NCBI GenBank assembly: GCA_012267415.1
Contig: JAAXGN010000157.1
Coordinates: 1 to 57,312 of the forward strand
From: Candidatus Poribacteria bacterium
GTDB taxonomy: Bacteria > Poribacteria > WGA-4E > WGA-3G
Direction: 5' to 3'
DNA length: 57,312 bases
Both the position numbers and the translations under genes were made by a program. Shown one piece after another: positions 35,086-43,574 of this stretch; position 1 is the first letter of the stretch; each line of letters starts with the position of its first letter. A model generated the notes under the pieces. That model ran no database searches. It saw only the letters and a list, made by a program, of their open reading frames with translations, and was not told the DNA's origin.

Positions 35086-38076
35086 TTACTGCGTTCCTTC
35101 TAATTTTGCTTGTTCATCAGCATCGGGTCGGTTTCCGAGCCATAGTTTTACTGCAGGACTGCTTGCGATGCGTCGGTTTCCAACTGATGCGTTGATGACG
35201 AATGTATGCGGTCTGGTCTGTTGATTACCGATGAATGGGTTTCGTCTGATTTCGTTATTGCCGCCGGAAATGATTTCAGGTTCAAGAGTTATGGTTGCTT
35301 CTGAGGAACCTCTACGGAGAACGGTTGTTTGCCGTTGGAGTCTGACACCAACGGGTAGTCCGACTACAGTAAGGTTCATGTTTTGTCGATTACGGTTACG
35401 ACGTTCAACTATTACCTTTATATCAACGGGTCCATCAGGTGTAACGATCACTTCGTCAGGTATAGTAGTCACTATGATAGGTGTTGCTTCTGTGATACTG
35501 ACGACAATGTTCTTCCGTTGCACAGTCTGATTGTTGTTCCGTATTTGGAATATTTCTATTGGGCTTGCGGTACGTCTGATCTGTTGACCGGCGGTTGTCG
35601 TAACTGTGCCGACGACTTGGACGACGCTATGTGCTAAATCAGCATCTGGTGCGGCAGTTAGGGTTAGATACCCTTGTTCATTTCCGCCTTCAGATAGGAT
35701 AGCACTCTGGCTTGCGGTTACACCGGGTGGTAGATTTTCAACAGTTAGTAGGATAGGTTCTGTAAACCCGACCCGTCGTTGTAAACTAACATCCAGTAGT
35801 ACTGTTCCCCCACGGCCGATGTTTGGGTTGTCAGGGGTTACCGATATGGCGAAGTTTGGCGTGGTCGGTCGTATGTCTAAATGATATACGTAGCCATCTC
35901 CCCCTTTACCAGAGATGTCTTCGACTCGGAGTGCGTATACGCCGGGTTGTGCGAAGCTGTAGTCAAGAATTGCGTTTCTTCTTCCACCTCTACCGGCATT
36001 GTTCCTCAACACTCTTCCTTGATCATTTAAGAGTGTCAGTGATGGACTTAATGGTGAGTTCAGTTTTTCTGCGGATAAATCTATGGAATAGCCTCCGATG
36101 TCAGCAAAGAAGCCCCATGGACCGTAGCCGTTGGTAATCTTGAAGAGTATCTTGTTCCTTCCCTTCGTGACAGGTAGTTCAATAACGTCGTCTCCTCGTC
36201 GTAGCGCACGATGCACGTATTTACTAAAGATGAGTTTATCGTTAACCCATATTTTGATTGTGTCGTCAGAACCGAGGGATAACAGGTATTTCTGGTCGCG
36301 TTCGGATTGGAAGTATGTTAATGCGTAGCCGGTAACGTCATCTTCCGGTACATTTGAGAAAACGCCTTCACCTCTTCCGTTGGATCTGTACCATTTTATG
36401 ATTCGTCCGTTCTTTCCTTCATATTCTTTGTCAAAGTCAATTTCAAGTTCAGGTGGATAGACGGCATCAAATCCCTTTTCATCCGTGTTGTCGAATGGGT
36501 GTATAACCCACCAAGGACCGAGTCGCGAGCCTTCTTCAATGGTGAACCGGTAATAGTCTACCTCTCCCGGTTTAGATATGCGTCCACTGATGGCCCCTGG
36601 TGTTGAAAGTTCTTGTGCGTTTTCGATCTGTCTCGCGATGAGTTGCCCCATTCGGACGACTTCTTCTGCGACGAATGCGATAATACGGTCGCGCTGTGTT
36701 GGTGTTATGTCGGCATTCTCTTTTCCTGCCATTCGGGTGATGGTGCTTTCCCACTGTTCCGCAGTGAGTGCGCGGTTATCTGGAGATCGCAGTTCATGGC
36801 AGGCTGAGCATTTTGCCTGGAAAAGGATTTCGGACTCAGCACTTTTTGCCTGTCCTTCATCTTCTTCATCTGTTTCTGTCGCAGGCGCAGCGTTTTTTAC
36901 GAGGCGTTCAGTATCTTCAGGAAACTCATTTGCAAAGAATGGGAATATGCCGTAGGTTGTTCGTATGAGTTTCAGTCCAGGTTGTTCGTTAGTTAGGTCA
37001 ACTTCCCAATCGGTTTCTGGTAGGTTTTCTCCGCCGATTTTTGTCTGTATTTTTTTTCCGATTTCTCCGCCTGTGGGATAAATGTAGGTGTTATATGGCA
37101 CAACACCACTCATCAATCGGTAAACAGAATCTGGGTTACCCCGATAGAGAAGGTCGCGAATTCGTAAGAAGTATTTTCCATCTTCAGGGATTGTGAAGTC
37201 AATAAGCGGATCAAGACTGTAGAACCCGTTGCTTCTGGCAAGTTCTGTGCCTTGTTCATCAAATAGAGATATGGTTGGATTGAAGAATTGTTGACTGATT
37301 TTGTTATATCGGTATGCTTTTACATTGAATACGCAGCGATCTCCTTTATATCCATCAAATGTGTAATAGTCTTCATCTCCACCTGTGTGTATGACGCCGT
37401 TTATAATGATGGGTAGTTCAATGACCGTTGCGGAGTCAGGAGCGTTGTTGGTTTCAGTTTCAAATGTGTCGGGGACATTTGTGATTTCAAAGGGCCATGC
37501 GGTGGATGCTCCATTTTTGCCAACGATTCGTAGTTCCCGTACGCCTATTGGTGCATCGGGTGCGATGACTAATTCAGCGGTCATGCCGCCACTTGCGCGT
37601 GCAGCAGATTTTAGGTATTGTGTAATTTTTGTTTGGTCTTCTTCGCTAATTTCAGCACCTTGGTTTTCTACCATGCGTTTGACGACTCTTCCCCATTGTG
37701 TTGCTGTCATGGAGCGGTTGCTTGGTGAGCGGAGTTCGTGGCACTGTCCACAGTTTGCTTCAAAGATGGGTTTGTTGGTTTCATCCACTTTCCCACCGCC
37801 GGGGTTGAGGGTTCCCGTGATACCAGGTGCACCTTCTACAATGAGTTTATATGCGCCATCTAAATCTGATCCTTGTATTTTGACTTCGACGGTATTTCCC
37901 ACTTGTGCGCCGGCGGGAAAGAGGGAATTCAATCTGGGTGTTGCTTGTGCCCATAAATTTAGTGGTGCGGCAAATAAGCATAGGAGCGTGAGATATAACG
38001 TGAGATATACAGGGAGTTTCAGGTTCGGCATGAGATTTTTATTAGGGTCAATTAGATTCTTTTTATTTCCGGACAT
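35086..38076 (-). CDS. Secreted protein with two CxxCH sites and PPC-type domains
   Basis: About 996 residues. The N-terminal signal (LPVYLTLYLTLLCLFAAPLNLWAQA) follows a short basic tail. An IPT-like domain comes next, then a CxxCH at Cys109/Cys112/His113, a pre-peptidase-like beta domain, a second CxxCH at Cys423/Cys426/His427, a PA14/carbohydrate-binding-like region (DDTIKIWVNDKLIF), another PPC-like domain and Ig-like repeats at the C-terminus. Each CxxCH sits in a CHELRSPxNR...QWxxxxxRM module. The sites suggest covalent haem in the periplasm. The frame opens at 38199, but GGAGG before the ATG at 38076 decides the start. Confidence 0.8.
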   Translation of the reverse strand: MSGNKKNLIDPNKNLMPNLKLPVYLTLYLTLLCLFAAPLNLWAQATPRLNSLFPAGAQVGNTVEVKIQGSDLDGAYKLIVEGAPGITGTLNPGGGKVDETNKPIFEANCGQCHELRSPSNRSMTATQWGRVVKRMVENQGAEISEEDQTKITQYLKSAARASGGMTAELVIAPDAPIGVRELRIVGKNGASTAWPFEITNVPDTFETETNNAPDSATVIELPIIINGVIHTGGDEDYYTFDGYKGDRCVFNVKAYRYNKISQQFFNPTISLFDEQGTELARSNGFYSLDPLIDFTIPEDGKYFLRIRDLLYRGNPDSVYRLMSGVVPYNTYIYPTGGEIGKKIQTKIGGENLPETDWEVDLTNEQPGLKLIRTTYGIFPFFANEFPEDTERLVKNAAPATETDEEDEGQAKSAESEILFQAKCSACHELRSPDNRALTAEQWESTITRMAGKENADITPTQRDRIIAFVAEEVVRMGQLIARQIENAQELSTPGAISGRISKPGEVDYYRFTIEEGSRLGPWWVIHPFDNTDEKGFDAVYPPELEIDFDKEYEGKNGRIIKWYRSNGRGEGVFSNVPEDDVTGYALTYFQSERDQKYLLSLGSDDTIKIWVNDKLIFSKYVHRALRRGDDVIELPVTKGRNKILFKITNGYGPWGFFADIGGYSIDLSAEKLNSPLSPSLTLLNDQGRVLRNNAGRGGRRNAILDYSFAQPGVYALRVEDISGKGGDGYVYHLDIRPTTPNFAISVTPDNPNIGRGGTVLLDVSLQRRVGFTEPILLTVENLPPGVTASQSAILSEGGNEQGYLTLTAAPDADLAHSVVQVVGTVTTTAGQQIRRTASPIEIFQIRNNNQTVQRKNIVVSITEATPIIVTTIPDEVIVTPDGPVDIKVIVERRNRNRQNMNLTVVGLPVGVRLQRQTTVLRRGSSEATITLEPEIISGGNNEIRRNPFIGNQQTRPHTFVINASVGNRRIASSPAVKLWLGNRPDADEQAKLEGTQ

Positions 38077-38251
38077 GATTAATACCTCCAAAGTCAGTGC
38101 AATATGAACAGATACTCTCCGAAAAACAGATAAGGTGTTAATTTGCTGTAATATAGTGAAACCTGAAAAAGACAAGACACTTCTTGGCACGACAGGCAAT
38201 GAATTGCCCTACTACAAGCGGGTGTTTTTGATAATGGATAAGTGTATCTTT

Positions 38252-38330
38252 AATTCTAAGTTTTGCTATAATACGGCACAAACTAAAAGTTTATGCTACA
38301 ATAAATAAACTTTCAATCAGAAATGGCATT
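38252..38330. repeat. ATACCATTT element, partial copy C
   Basis: Only the right end (TCAGAAATGGCATT) and the CACAAACTAAAAGTTTATGC core remain. The last bases run into the stop region of the WD40 gene. Confidence 0.5.
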
Positions 38331-39369
38331 AAAATTCGTGTGTTAACCTGTTTTGTCTGATATTCCAGATTCGGACTTTTCCATCGCGTCCACCTGCGGC
38401 GACGTGGTTACCATCAGGACTGATTTTTACGGCATAGACAGCATCTGGTGCGTCTTCAAACGTGCGACGTCTGTTGCCGTTACGTATATTCCAAACAATC
38501 ACTCTGGTGTCGGCTCCTCCTGAAACGATTACTTCATCTCCGTTAAAAATGCCGGTATCTACGCTATAGACAGGTCCTTGATGTCCGTTGAATTGTCTAA
38601 CGGGTGCGCCGCGTGTAATGCCGTTCTCGTTCTGTGTGACTCTCCAAGTTCGGACGACATTATCAGCTGCACCGGAAACAATGACGTTTTCTCCGGTTGC
38701 GTAAGCGAGTGAATATACAGCATCGTCGTTGCCATCAAAACTGACAAGCACCGTATAAGTTTCAGGGTCCCACACTTTTAGTGTTTTATCTTCACTACCC
38801 GTGACAAAGTAGTTGCCGTTGGGATGATACAACGTGGAAAGCACTCTCCCGACGTGTTGTGTTAACCATTTTGCTTGTTCATCTATTGGCTGTGCTTCGT
38901 CAAGGTTTTTTAGGTCAATAACAGCACTGAATTCGTCCATGCTGGCGGTAAGTAATTTTGCGTTATCTGGACTTAGGGCAATAGATTCAATGGTGTCAGC
39001 GTGTATCTCATAAGTCATTATGAGTTCTTCTGCTTCAACATCCCACAAAAGGATTTCGCCACTTTGTGCTGCTTTTCCTCCTCCCGCATACAACATTTTT
39101 CCATCAGGCGTGAACTTTATACATCTAACTCTCCCCGCATGGGGTTCATAGGCACGTGTCATTCTCTGTGTCTCTAATTCCCAGAGTTCAACCCACTGAT
39201 ATTTTCCGACAGCGATTGTTTTTCCATCAGGACTAAATTCAAGTGCCCAGATAGGGGACAAGGTTAGGTGTTCTTCCTGTGATTGTTCATCTGCTTGTAT
39301 GATATTTGTGAATAACGTGAAGAGAAGGATACTGCATAATGGGAGTAGCGCGTACATGCATTTTTTCAT
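38329..39369 (-). CDS. Secreted WD40 repeat protein
   Basis: 346 residues with a signal peptide (MKKCMYALLPLCSILLFTLF, cleavage near Ala26) and seven WD repeats, enough for one propeller. Cycles such as FSPDGKTIAVGKYQWVELWE and ISPDGNHVAAGGRDGKVRIW are clear. It lies between the DUF1501 gene and the haem-site protein in the same direction, so it may bind them at the cell surface. This is the only one of the four WD40 proteins without the LPxGAxARxGKG cap. Confidence 0.85.
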   Translation of the reverse strand: MKKCMYALLPLCSILLFTLFTNIIQADEQSQEEHLTLSPIWALEFSPDGKTIAVGKYQWVELWELETQRMTRAYEPHAGRVRCIKFTPDGKMLYAGGGKAAQSGEILLWDVEAEELIMTYEIHADTIESIALSPDNAKLLTASMDEFSAVIDLKNLDEAQPIDEQAKWLTQHVGRVLSTLYHPNGNYFVTGSEDKTLKVWDPETYTVLVSFDGNDDAVYSLAYATGENVIVSGAADNVVRTWRVTQNENGITRGAPVRQFNGHQGPVYSVDTGIFNGDEVIVSGGADTRVIVWNIRNGNRRRTFEDAPDAVYAVKISPDGNHVAAGGRDGKVRIWNIRQNRLTHEF

Positions 39370-39648
39370 GGTTTAGTCCCAAAGTAGTGATATGAATTGC
39401 AGCGGGTGGGGTGACCAGTAATACGCGTCTGACCATCTAAAAATGGACCAGCCCCTACGAACGTTAATATGCGGTCTGGGAAACCCAGCCCCTACGAACA
39501 TTTTGACGTATTGGATTACCTAAATATTTATCTAATCTTCAGAATTGCCCTACTACTAACTCAGAGACGTTACGCTCAGTTAGCAGCATGTAATGCAAGG
39601 TCAATGTTAGTTGACCTCACACTACAATTATTGTGGGTTCTGTTCTAC

Positions 39649-40962
39649 TTATGCCAAGACACCTCTAATGGGTCTTCCACCGCGTGATAGTACGATGCGA
39701 ACACCGTCAGGAGATTCTATACTCTGATTGTAATCAATCCCGAGGCTCTGATAGATTGTAGCAGAGAGGTCTTCAGGTTTGACTGGTGTTTCAGCGGGTT
39801 CTATCCCGAATGGGTCGGATGCCCCGACAACTTGTCCACCTTGAACACCGCCACCTGCTAACATAATAGAGAAAACTCTTGGATGATGATCGCGTCCACC
39901 GTTTCGGTTGATGACAGGTGTTCTTCCGAATTCACCCATAGCGAGTACTAATGTGCTGTCAAGGAGTCCTCGTTGGTCAAGGTCGCCAATCAGCGTAGAC
40001 ATTGTATGGTCAAAAGTGTTGAGTTTACCTGGCAGAGATGAGAAGATGTTGTTGTGATTATCCCATCCGCCGTTACTGACGGTGACGAAGTTAACGCCAG
40101 CTTCAACGAGTCTTCTGGCGAGGAGACAACTTTGACCGAATGTGTCACGTCGGTATGCGTCCCGTATCTGTTTAGGTTCTTTTGACAGGTCAAATGCGCC
40201 GCGTGCGTCTTCTGAACTCATAAGGTCGTAAGCGGATTTGTAGAATTTATCCATTGCTTCAACTTTAGGGTTCCCTGCTTCATATTTTTTGAAAGCGTTG
40301 TCGACAGCACTTCGCAGATCTTTCCGTTCTTGAACCCGTTCATAGGTGACATCTCTGGGTGGTTCCAGATCGCGCACTTTGAAGTTATTGCTTGCTGGGT
40401 TTCCATCTGGTGAGAATGGTGCCAGGGATGCGCCTAAGAATCCGCCACCTGCGTAAGCAACAGGTGATGGAACAGCAATATAAGGTGGCAATGCACTGCG
40501 CTGTTCTTTTAGTTTTGCTACGACAGCACCGTGTCCGGGAACAGCGAATCCGGGTAAAGGTTGATAGCCTGTAATCATGTAGTGTGTTCCCCGTTCATGC
40601 GCGGCTTCTGGTGATGTCATGGAACGTATGATACACAGTTTATCTGCCTGTTTTGCCAATCTTGGCATGTGTTCACTAATCTGAATACCGGTAACATTTG
40701 TTGAAATTGGTTTGAATAATCCGCGTATTTCTTCAGGTGCGTTTGGTTTAAGGTCCCACATATCAAGATGACTTGGACCGCCGCCTAACCATACAAGAAT
40801 AACGGATTTTGCTGTGCCTTCTTTTGCTGTCGGCTCAGCGAATGCTTTTAATCGGAAAAAGTCAGTAAGTCCGAAGCCGAAGAATCCTAAGACACCAGCT
40901 TTAATAAGGTCTCTGCGATAAAATCCTTCGCAGTCTGTGTTTGTGCAGTCTTTTTGAGGCAT
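39649..40962 (-). CDS. DUF1501 family protein, twin-arginine signal
   Basis: 437 residues. The N-terminus has a twin-arginine signal (FYRRDLIKAGVLGFFGFGLT), so it is exported folded. The rest is a DUF1501/sulfatase-fold protein, with ILVWLGGGPSHLDMWDLKPN, SEHMPRLAKQADKLCIIRSM, FVTVSNGGWDNHNN and MGEFGRTPVINRNGGRDHHPR, the acidic and His residues expected at the metal site. DUF1501 proteins are numerous in planctomycetes, usually beside cytochrome-type DUF1549/DUF1553 proteins. It is the first gene of the block down to 31505. Confidence 0.9.
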   Translation of the reverse strand: MPQKDCTNTDCEGFYRRDLIKAGVLGFFGFGLTDFFRLKAFAEPTAKEGTAKSVILVWLGGGPSHLDMWDLKPNAPEEIRGLFKPISTNVTGIQISEHMPRLAKQADKLCIIRSMTSPEAAHERGTHYMITGYQPLPGFAVPGHGAVVAKLKEQRSALPPYIAVPSPVAYAGGGFLGASLAPFSPDGNPASNNFKVRDLEPPRDVTYERVQERKDLRSAVDNAFKKYEAGNPKVEAMDKFYKSAYDLMSSEDARGAFDLSKEPKQIRDAYRRDTFGQSCLLARRLVEAGVNFVTVSNGGWDNHNNIFSSLPGKLNTFDHTMSTLIGDLDQRGLLDSTLVLAMGEFGRTPVINRNGGRDHHPRVFSIMLAGGGVQGGQVVGASDPFGIEPAETPVKPEDLSATIYQSLGIDYNQSIESPDGVRIVLSRGGRPIRGVLA

Positions 40963-41137
40963 AATTTCCTCCTGAGCTTGGTTAGCAGTTAATTCCAGGG
41001 ATAGTACGTCAATTAGTTAAACTCTCTTTTACACTAACAAGTTGCATATATTCATGGGAGGGTTTTACCTTAAAAAATGATGTGAGATTCGGAGCGGTAA
41101 CCCTTCCTAACCGCACTTCACGTTTGATAATGCTTCA

Positions 41138-41166
41138 ATTATATCTTATTAAATTGGTGATGTCAA
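41138..41166 (-). promoter_or_regulatory. Consensus promoter for the DUF1501 block
   Basis: On the minus strand TTGACA (41161-41166) and TATAAT (41138-41143) are 17 bases apart. The leader to the ATG at 40962 would be about 170 bases. Confidence 0.75.
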
Positions 41167-41294
41167 GGGAAAAATGTCTATAAACCCAGATTCCATCAAT
41201 TGTTGCGCTTTATAGGTATGTATTTTGTGCGGCATAATACCTTGAATCTTTGTGTTTTCGTCAAATTAACTTGACATTTTCACTTTTCAAAAAG

Positions 41295-41501
41295 TTACGA
41301 ATTCGTACAAAATAATGTACAGTGGTACATTTTTGTATATTGGTTGTTAATCCAGTCTTTGTAAAGTGTTGTAGGCTGTTTTTTCGTACGTGTAAATTTT
41401 TTCTTTTTGCCAAATTGTAAGAAATGAAATGTCAAGTATATTTTACGTTTTTCGCTGCTGAAGTCCAATTCGAAATTACTGAATTTTTTTTGAATTTTCA
41501 T
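41295..41501 (-). CDS. Small basic protein, 68 residues
   Basis: MKIQKKFSNFELDF... is rich in Lys and Phe/Tyr, with KKKKFTRTKKQP in the middle and two Cys near the C-terminus. AAGGG sits seven bases before the ATG, and a perfect promoter lies at 41533-41561. The region is very AT-rich compared with its neighbours. No family recognised. The transcript could also act as an RNA. Confidence 0.4.
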   Translation of the reverse strand: MKIQKKFSNFELDFSSEKRKIYLTFHFLQFGKKKKFTRTKKQPTTLYKDWINNQYTKMYHCTLFCTNS

Positions 41502-41532
41502 TACATTTCCCTTATTAACTTTTGTAAGTTAT

Positions 41533-41561
41533 ATTATAACACATTTCTTTTTGTTTGTCAA
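41533..41561 (-). promoter_or_regulatory. Consensus promoter upstream of the small gene
   Basis: Minus strand TTGACA (41556-41561), a 17-base spacer and TATAAT (41533-41538), both perfect. Confidence 0.75.
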
Positions 41562-42009
41562 GTTTAATTTTATTCTGTCTGAACCAGGATTTTCAGGATA
41601 AGAGGTTTTTTGTCTGAATCGCGGATTACGCGGAGGACACGGAGGACGCGGAAGGGACTCTGGCACATATCAGGGTTACTTTCATAGTCTTCACATTATG
41701 AGATTAAATGCACCCGTTCTATACACCTTTCGCACCGCTGGTGCTTGGGCTTTGGCTGTTCACACGTTCTTATCTGGGTAATCTTGAAATCCTGTGAATC
41801 CTGGTTCAACAAGTAACTTTACACACCCGCCTGATCGCTACAGTTTGCACAATCTAACAGAATATGCTACAATACACGCAGTCTAACAGAATGTCTATTG
41901 TTGGCGCAGGTATTGGTATAGGATAAGAACACTCATGTAGGATGTAGTGTATTTGTGTGATTTCTGAGGAAACAATTGACATTTATACTTACCTACAGAA
42001 GGCGGGAAA
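41562..42009. repeat. Noncoding region of mixed repeat remnants
   Basis: Contains GTCTGAACCAGGATTTTCAG (about 41577) and its inverse TGAATCCTGGTTCA at about 41796, a GCGGAGGACACGGAGG stretch, one MITE end (ACTTTACACACCC at about 41816-41828) and the word GCACAATCTAACAGAATATG. No gene is supported before queF. Confidence 0.6.
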
Positions 42010-42405
42010 ATGCACAATAACTCTACTTACGATGAATTGCAAACACATATCCGTGAACTTAAGACTCCTCAAATAGAGACGTGGGAGAATCAGTATAGCG
42101 ATAAAGATTATATTGTTGAGATTACGAATTCAGAATTTACGGCTGTCTGTCCGAAGACAGGTTTGCCGGATTACGCGACGATCTGTATAAAATACATCCC
42201 TGACCGGGATTGCGTAGAACTCAAATCGTTGAAGGAGTACTTTGTATTCTTCAGAGATGTGGGTATCTTTCATGAACACGTTGTGAATAAAGTGCTTGAG
42301 GATTTTGTTGCTGCATGTCAACCGCGAGAGGTGGAAATCGTTGGTGATTTTAATATTCGCGGCGGTATGAAAACGATTGTGACCGCGAGTTATCGGAAGG
42401 ATTGA
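42010..42405 (+). CDS. queF: NADPH-dependent 7-cyano-7-deazaguanine reductase
   Basis: 131 residues, the short (unimodular) QueF type, which reduces preQ0 to preQ1 in queuosine synthesis. The nucleophile Cys47 and Asp54 lie in FTAVCPKTGLPDYA, and VELKSLKEYFVFFRD carries the QueF nucleotide-binding motif with Glu70. The other queuosine genes are not nearby. A hairpin shared with the convergent oxidoreductase gene follows. Confidence 0.95.
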   Translation: MHNNSTYDELQTHIRELKTPQIETWENQYSDKDYIVEITNSEFTAVCPKTGLPDYATICIKYIPDRDCVELKSLKEYFVFFRDVGIFHEHVVNKVLEDFVAACQPREVEIVGDFNIRGGMKTIVTASYRKD

Positions 42406-42429
42406 GACGGATATAGGATTCCGTCTCAA
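42402..42429. terminator. Bidirectional terminator between queF and an oxidoreductase gene
   Basis: A ten-base stem TTGAGACGGA/TCCGTCTCAA with an eight-base loop, overlapping the queF stop. The T-runs are short on both sides. Confidence 0.7.
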
Positions 42430-42435
42430 TGAGTT

Positions 42436-43464
42436 TTACTGAATCGGCACGGAACGTCCTATCCTTGCGGATTCGTAAAGTGCATCAAATATCTTCGTTA
42501 CGTTCAAAACTTCTTCTGCTGGTACAGGAGAAGGTAAGTCTTTCCTGATAGCAGTATGGAAGGATTCAAATTCACCGGGTAATCCTTTGAGGAGTTTAGG
42601 TTCGTAATTTACCATCTCATTTTCTTTGTCAAGATATATCTGTAATGGTTCATAGGTTGCACCCGCTAAGTCTCCCATGAAGAAAGTGCCGCCGATATTC
42701 TGTATATGTGATGCCCATGCTGTTTCTAAGGTTACTGTTAATTCACCTTCAAATTTGATAGTTCCGATTGCGAAATCTTCTACTTCAAAGTCTTCAGGAT
42801 TCCATTTCCCCCACGGATTGATCACATCTGCTCTATCCCCGAATTTCCTTGCGGTCATACCGAATGCTTCAACAGGTTTTGGACATCCGATCATCCATAA
42901 TAGGACATCAAGGATGTGCACACCGATGTCAATGAGTGGACCTCCACCTGCAATTGATTTGCTAAGAAAAGAGGGTGAAGCAGGAACACCGCGCCGTCGC
43001 ATCGCCATTGCGCGGGCATAGTAGATATCACCGAAAAAACCTTCGTCATGGAGTTTGCGTAGTGTCCGCGCCTCTGTCCTGAATCGTGACTGTAATCCGA
43101 TTTGTAGAATTTTTCCACTTGCTTTTTGTGCGTCTACCATCGCTTGTCCATCAATGGCATTTGCCGCGATCGGCTTTTCACAGATGACGTGTTTCCTCGC
43201 ATTCAACGCTGCGATTGTCGGTCCCGCATGGAAATTGTTTGGTGTGCAGACACTGACTGCATCCAATTCTTCCATCTCAACTAACTTCTCGTAATCCGTG
43301 AAGACGTGTGGAATGTCATGTTGTTTGGCGAAAGCTTTCGCGCGTGATTTATCAATATCACATCCTGCGATGATTGAAACATCTTTTACGCTGTTATGAC
43401 CGGGGAGATGTTTACCTCCTGCTATACCACCACAACCGATAATACCAACTTTTATACTTTTCAT
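42436..43464 (-). CDS. Gfo/Idh/MocA family oxidoreductase
   Basis: About 342 residues. Rossmann start KVGIIGCGGIAGGKHLPGH, the EKP motif in HVICEKPIAANAIDG, and the C-terminal domain with GGGPLIDIGVHILDVLLW supplying the active-site Asp and His. It belongs to the same family as the gene at 9119 but is not closely similar. AAGGAAC precedes the ATG at 43464; the upstream frame to 43533 lacks a start signal. Substrate unknown. Confidence 0.9.
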   Translation of the reverse strand: MKSIKVGIIGCGGIAGGKHLPGHNSVKDVSIIAGCDIDKSRAKAFAKQHDIPHVFTDYEKLVEMEELDAVSVCTPNNFHAGPTIAALNARKHVICEKPIAANAIDGQAMVDAQKASGKILQIGLQSRFRTEARTLRKLHDEGFFGDIYYARAMAMRRRGVPASPSFLSKSIAGGGPLIDIGVHILDVLLWMIGCPKPVEAFGMTARKFGDRADVINPWGKWNPEDFEVEDFAIGTIKFEGELTVTLETAWASHIQNIGGTFFMGDLAGATYEPLQIYLDKENEMVNYEPKLLKGLPGEFESFHTAIRKDLPSPVPAEEVLNVTKIFDALYESARIGRSVPIQ

Positions 43465-43574
43465 TTTAGTTCCTTTTCTGAGAATTATAAAATCTAACTT
43501 GTCTCCTATGCAGCATAAAGTGATTCTTATCATGCAAAAGGTTCTGCATCAGGAATATACCGTATACCTTCCAC

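Noticed and set aside
38077..38199. Longer start for the two-CxxCH protein
   Set aside because: GGAGG before 38076 and a clean signal sequence after it make the longer form unlikely.
41900..42009. preQ1 riboswitch upstream of queF
   Set aside because: I looked for a preQ1-I stem and A-rich tail and found none; only a weak TTGACA is seen.
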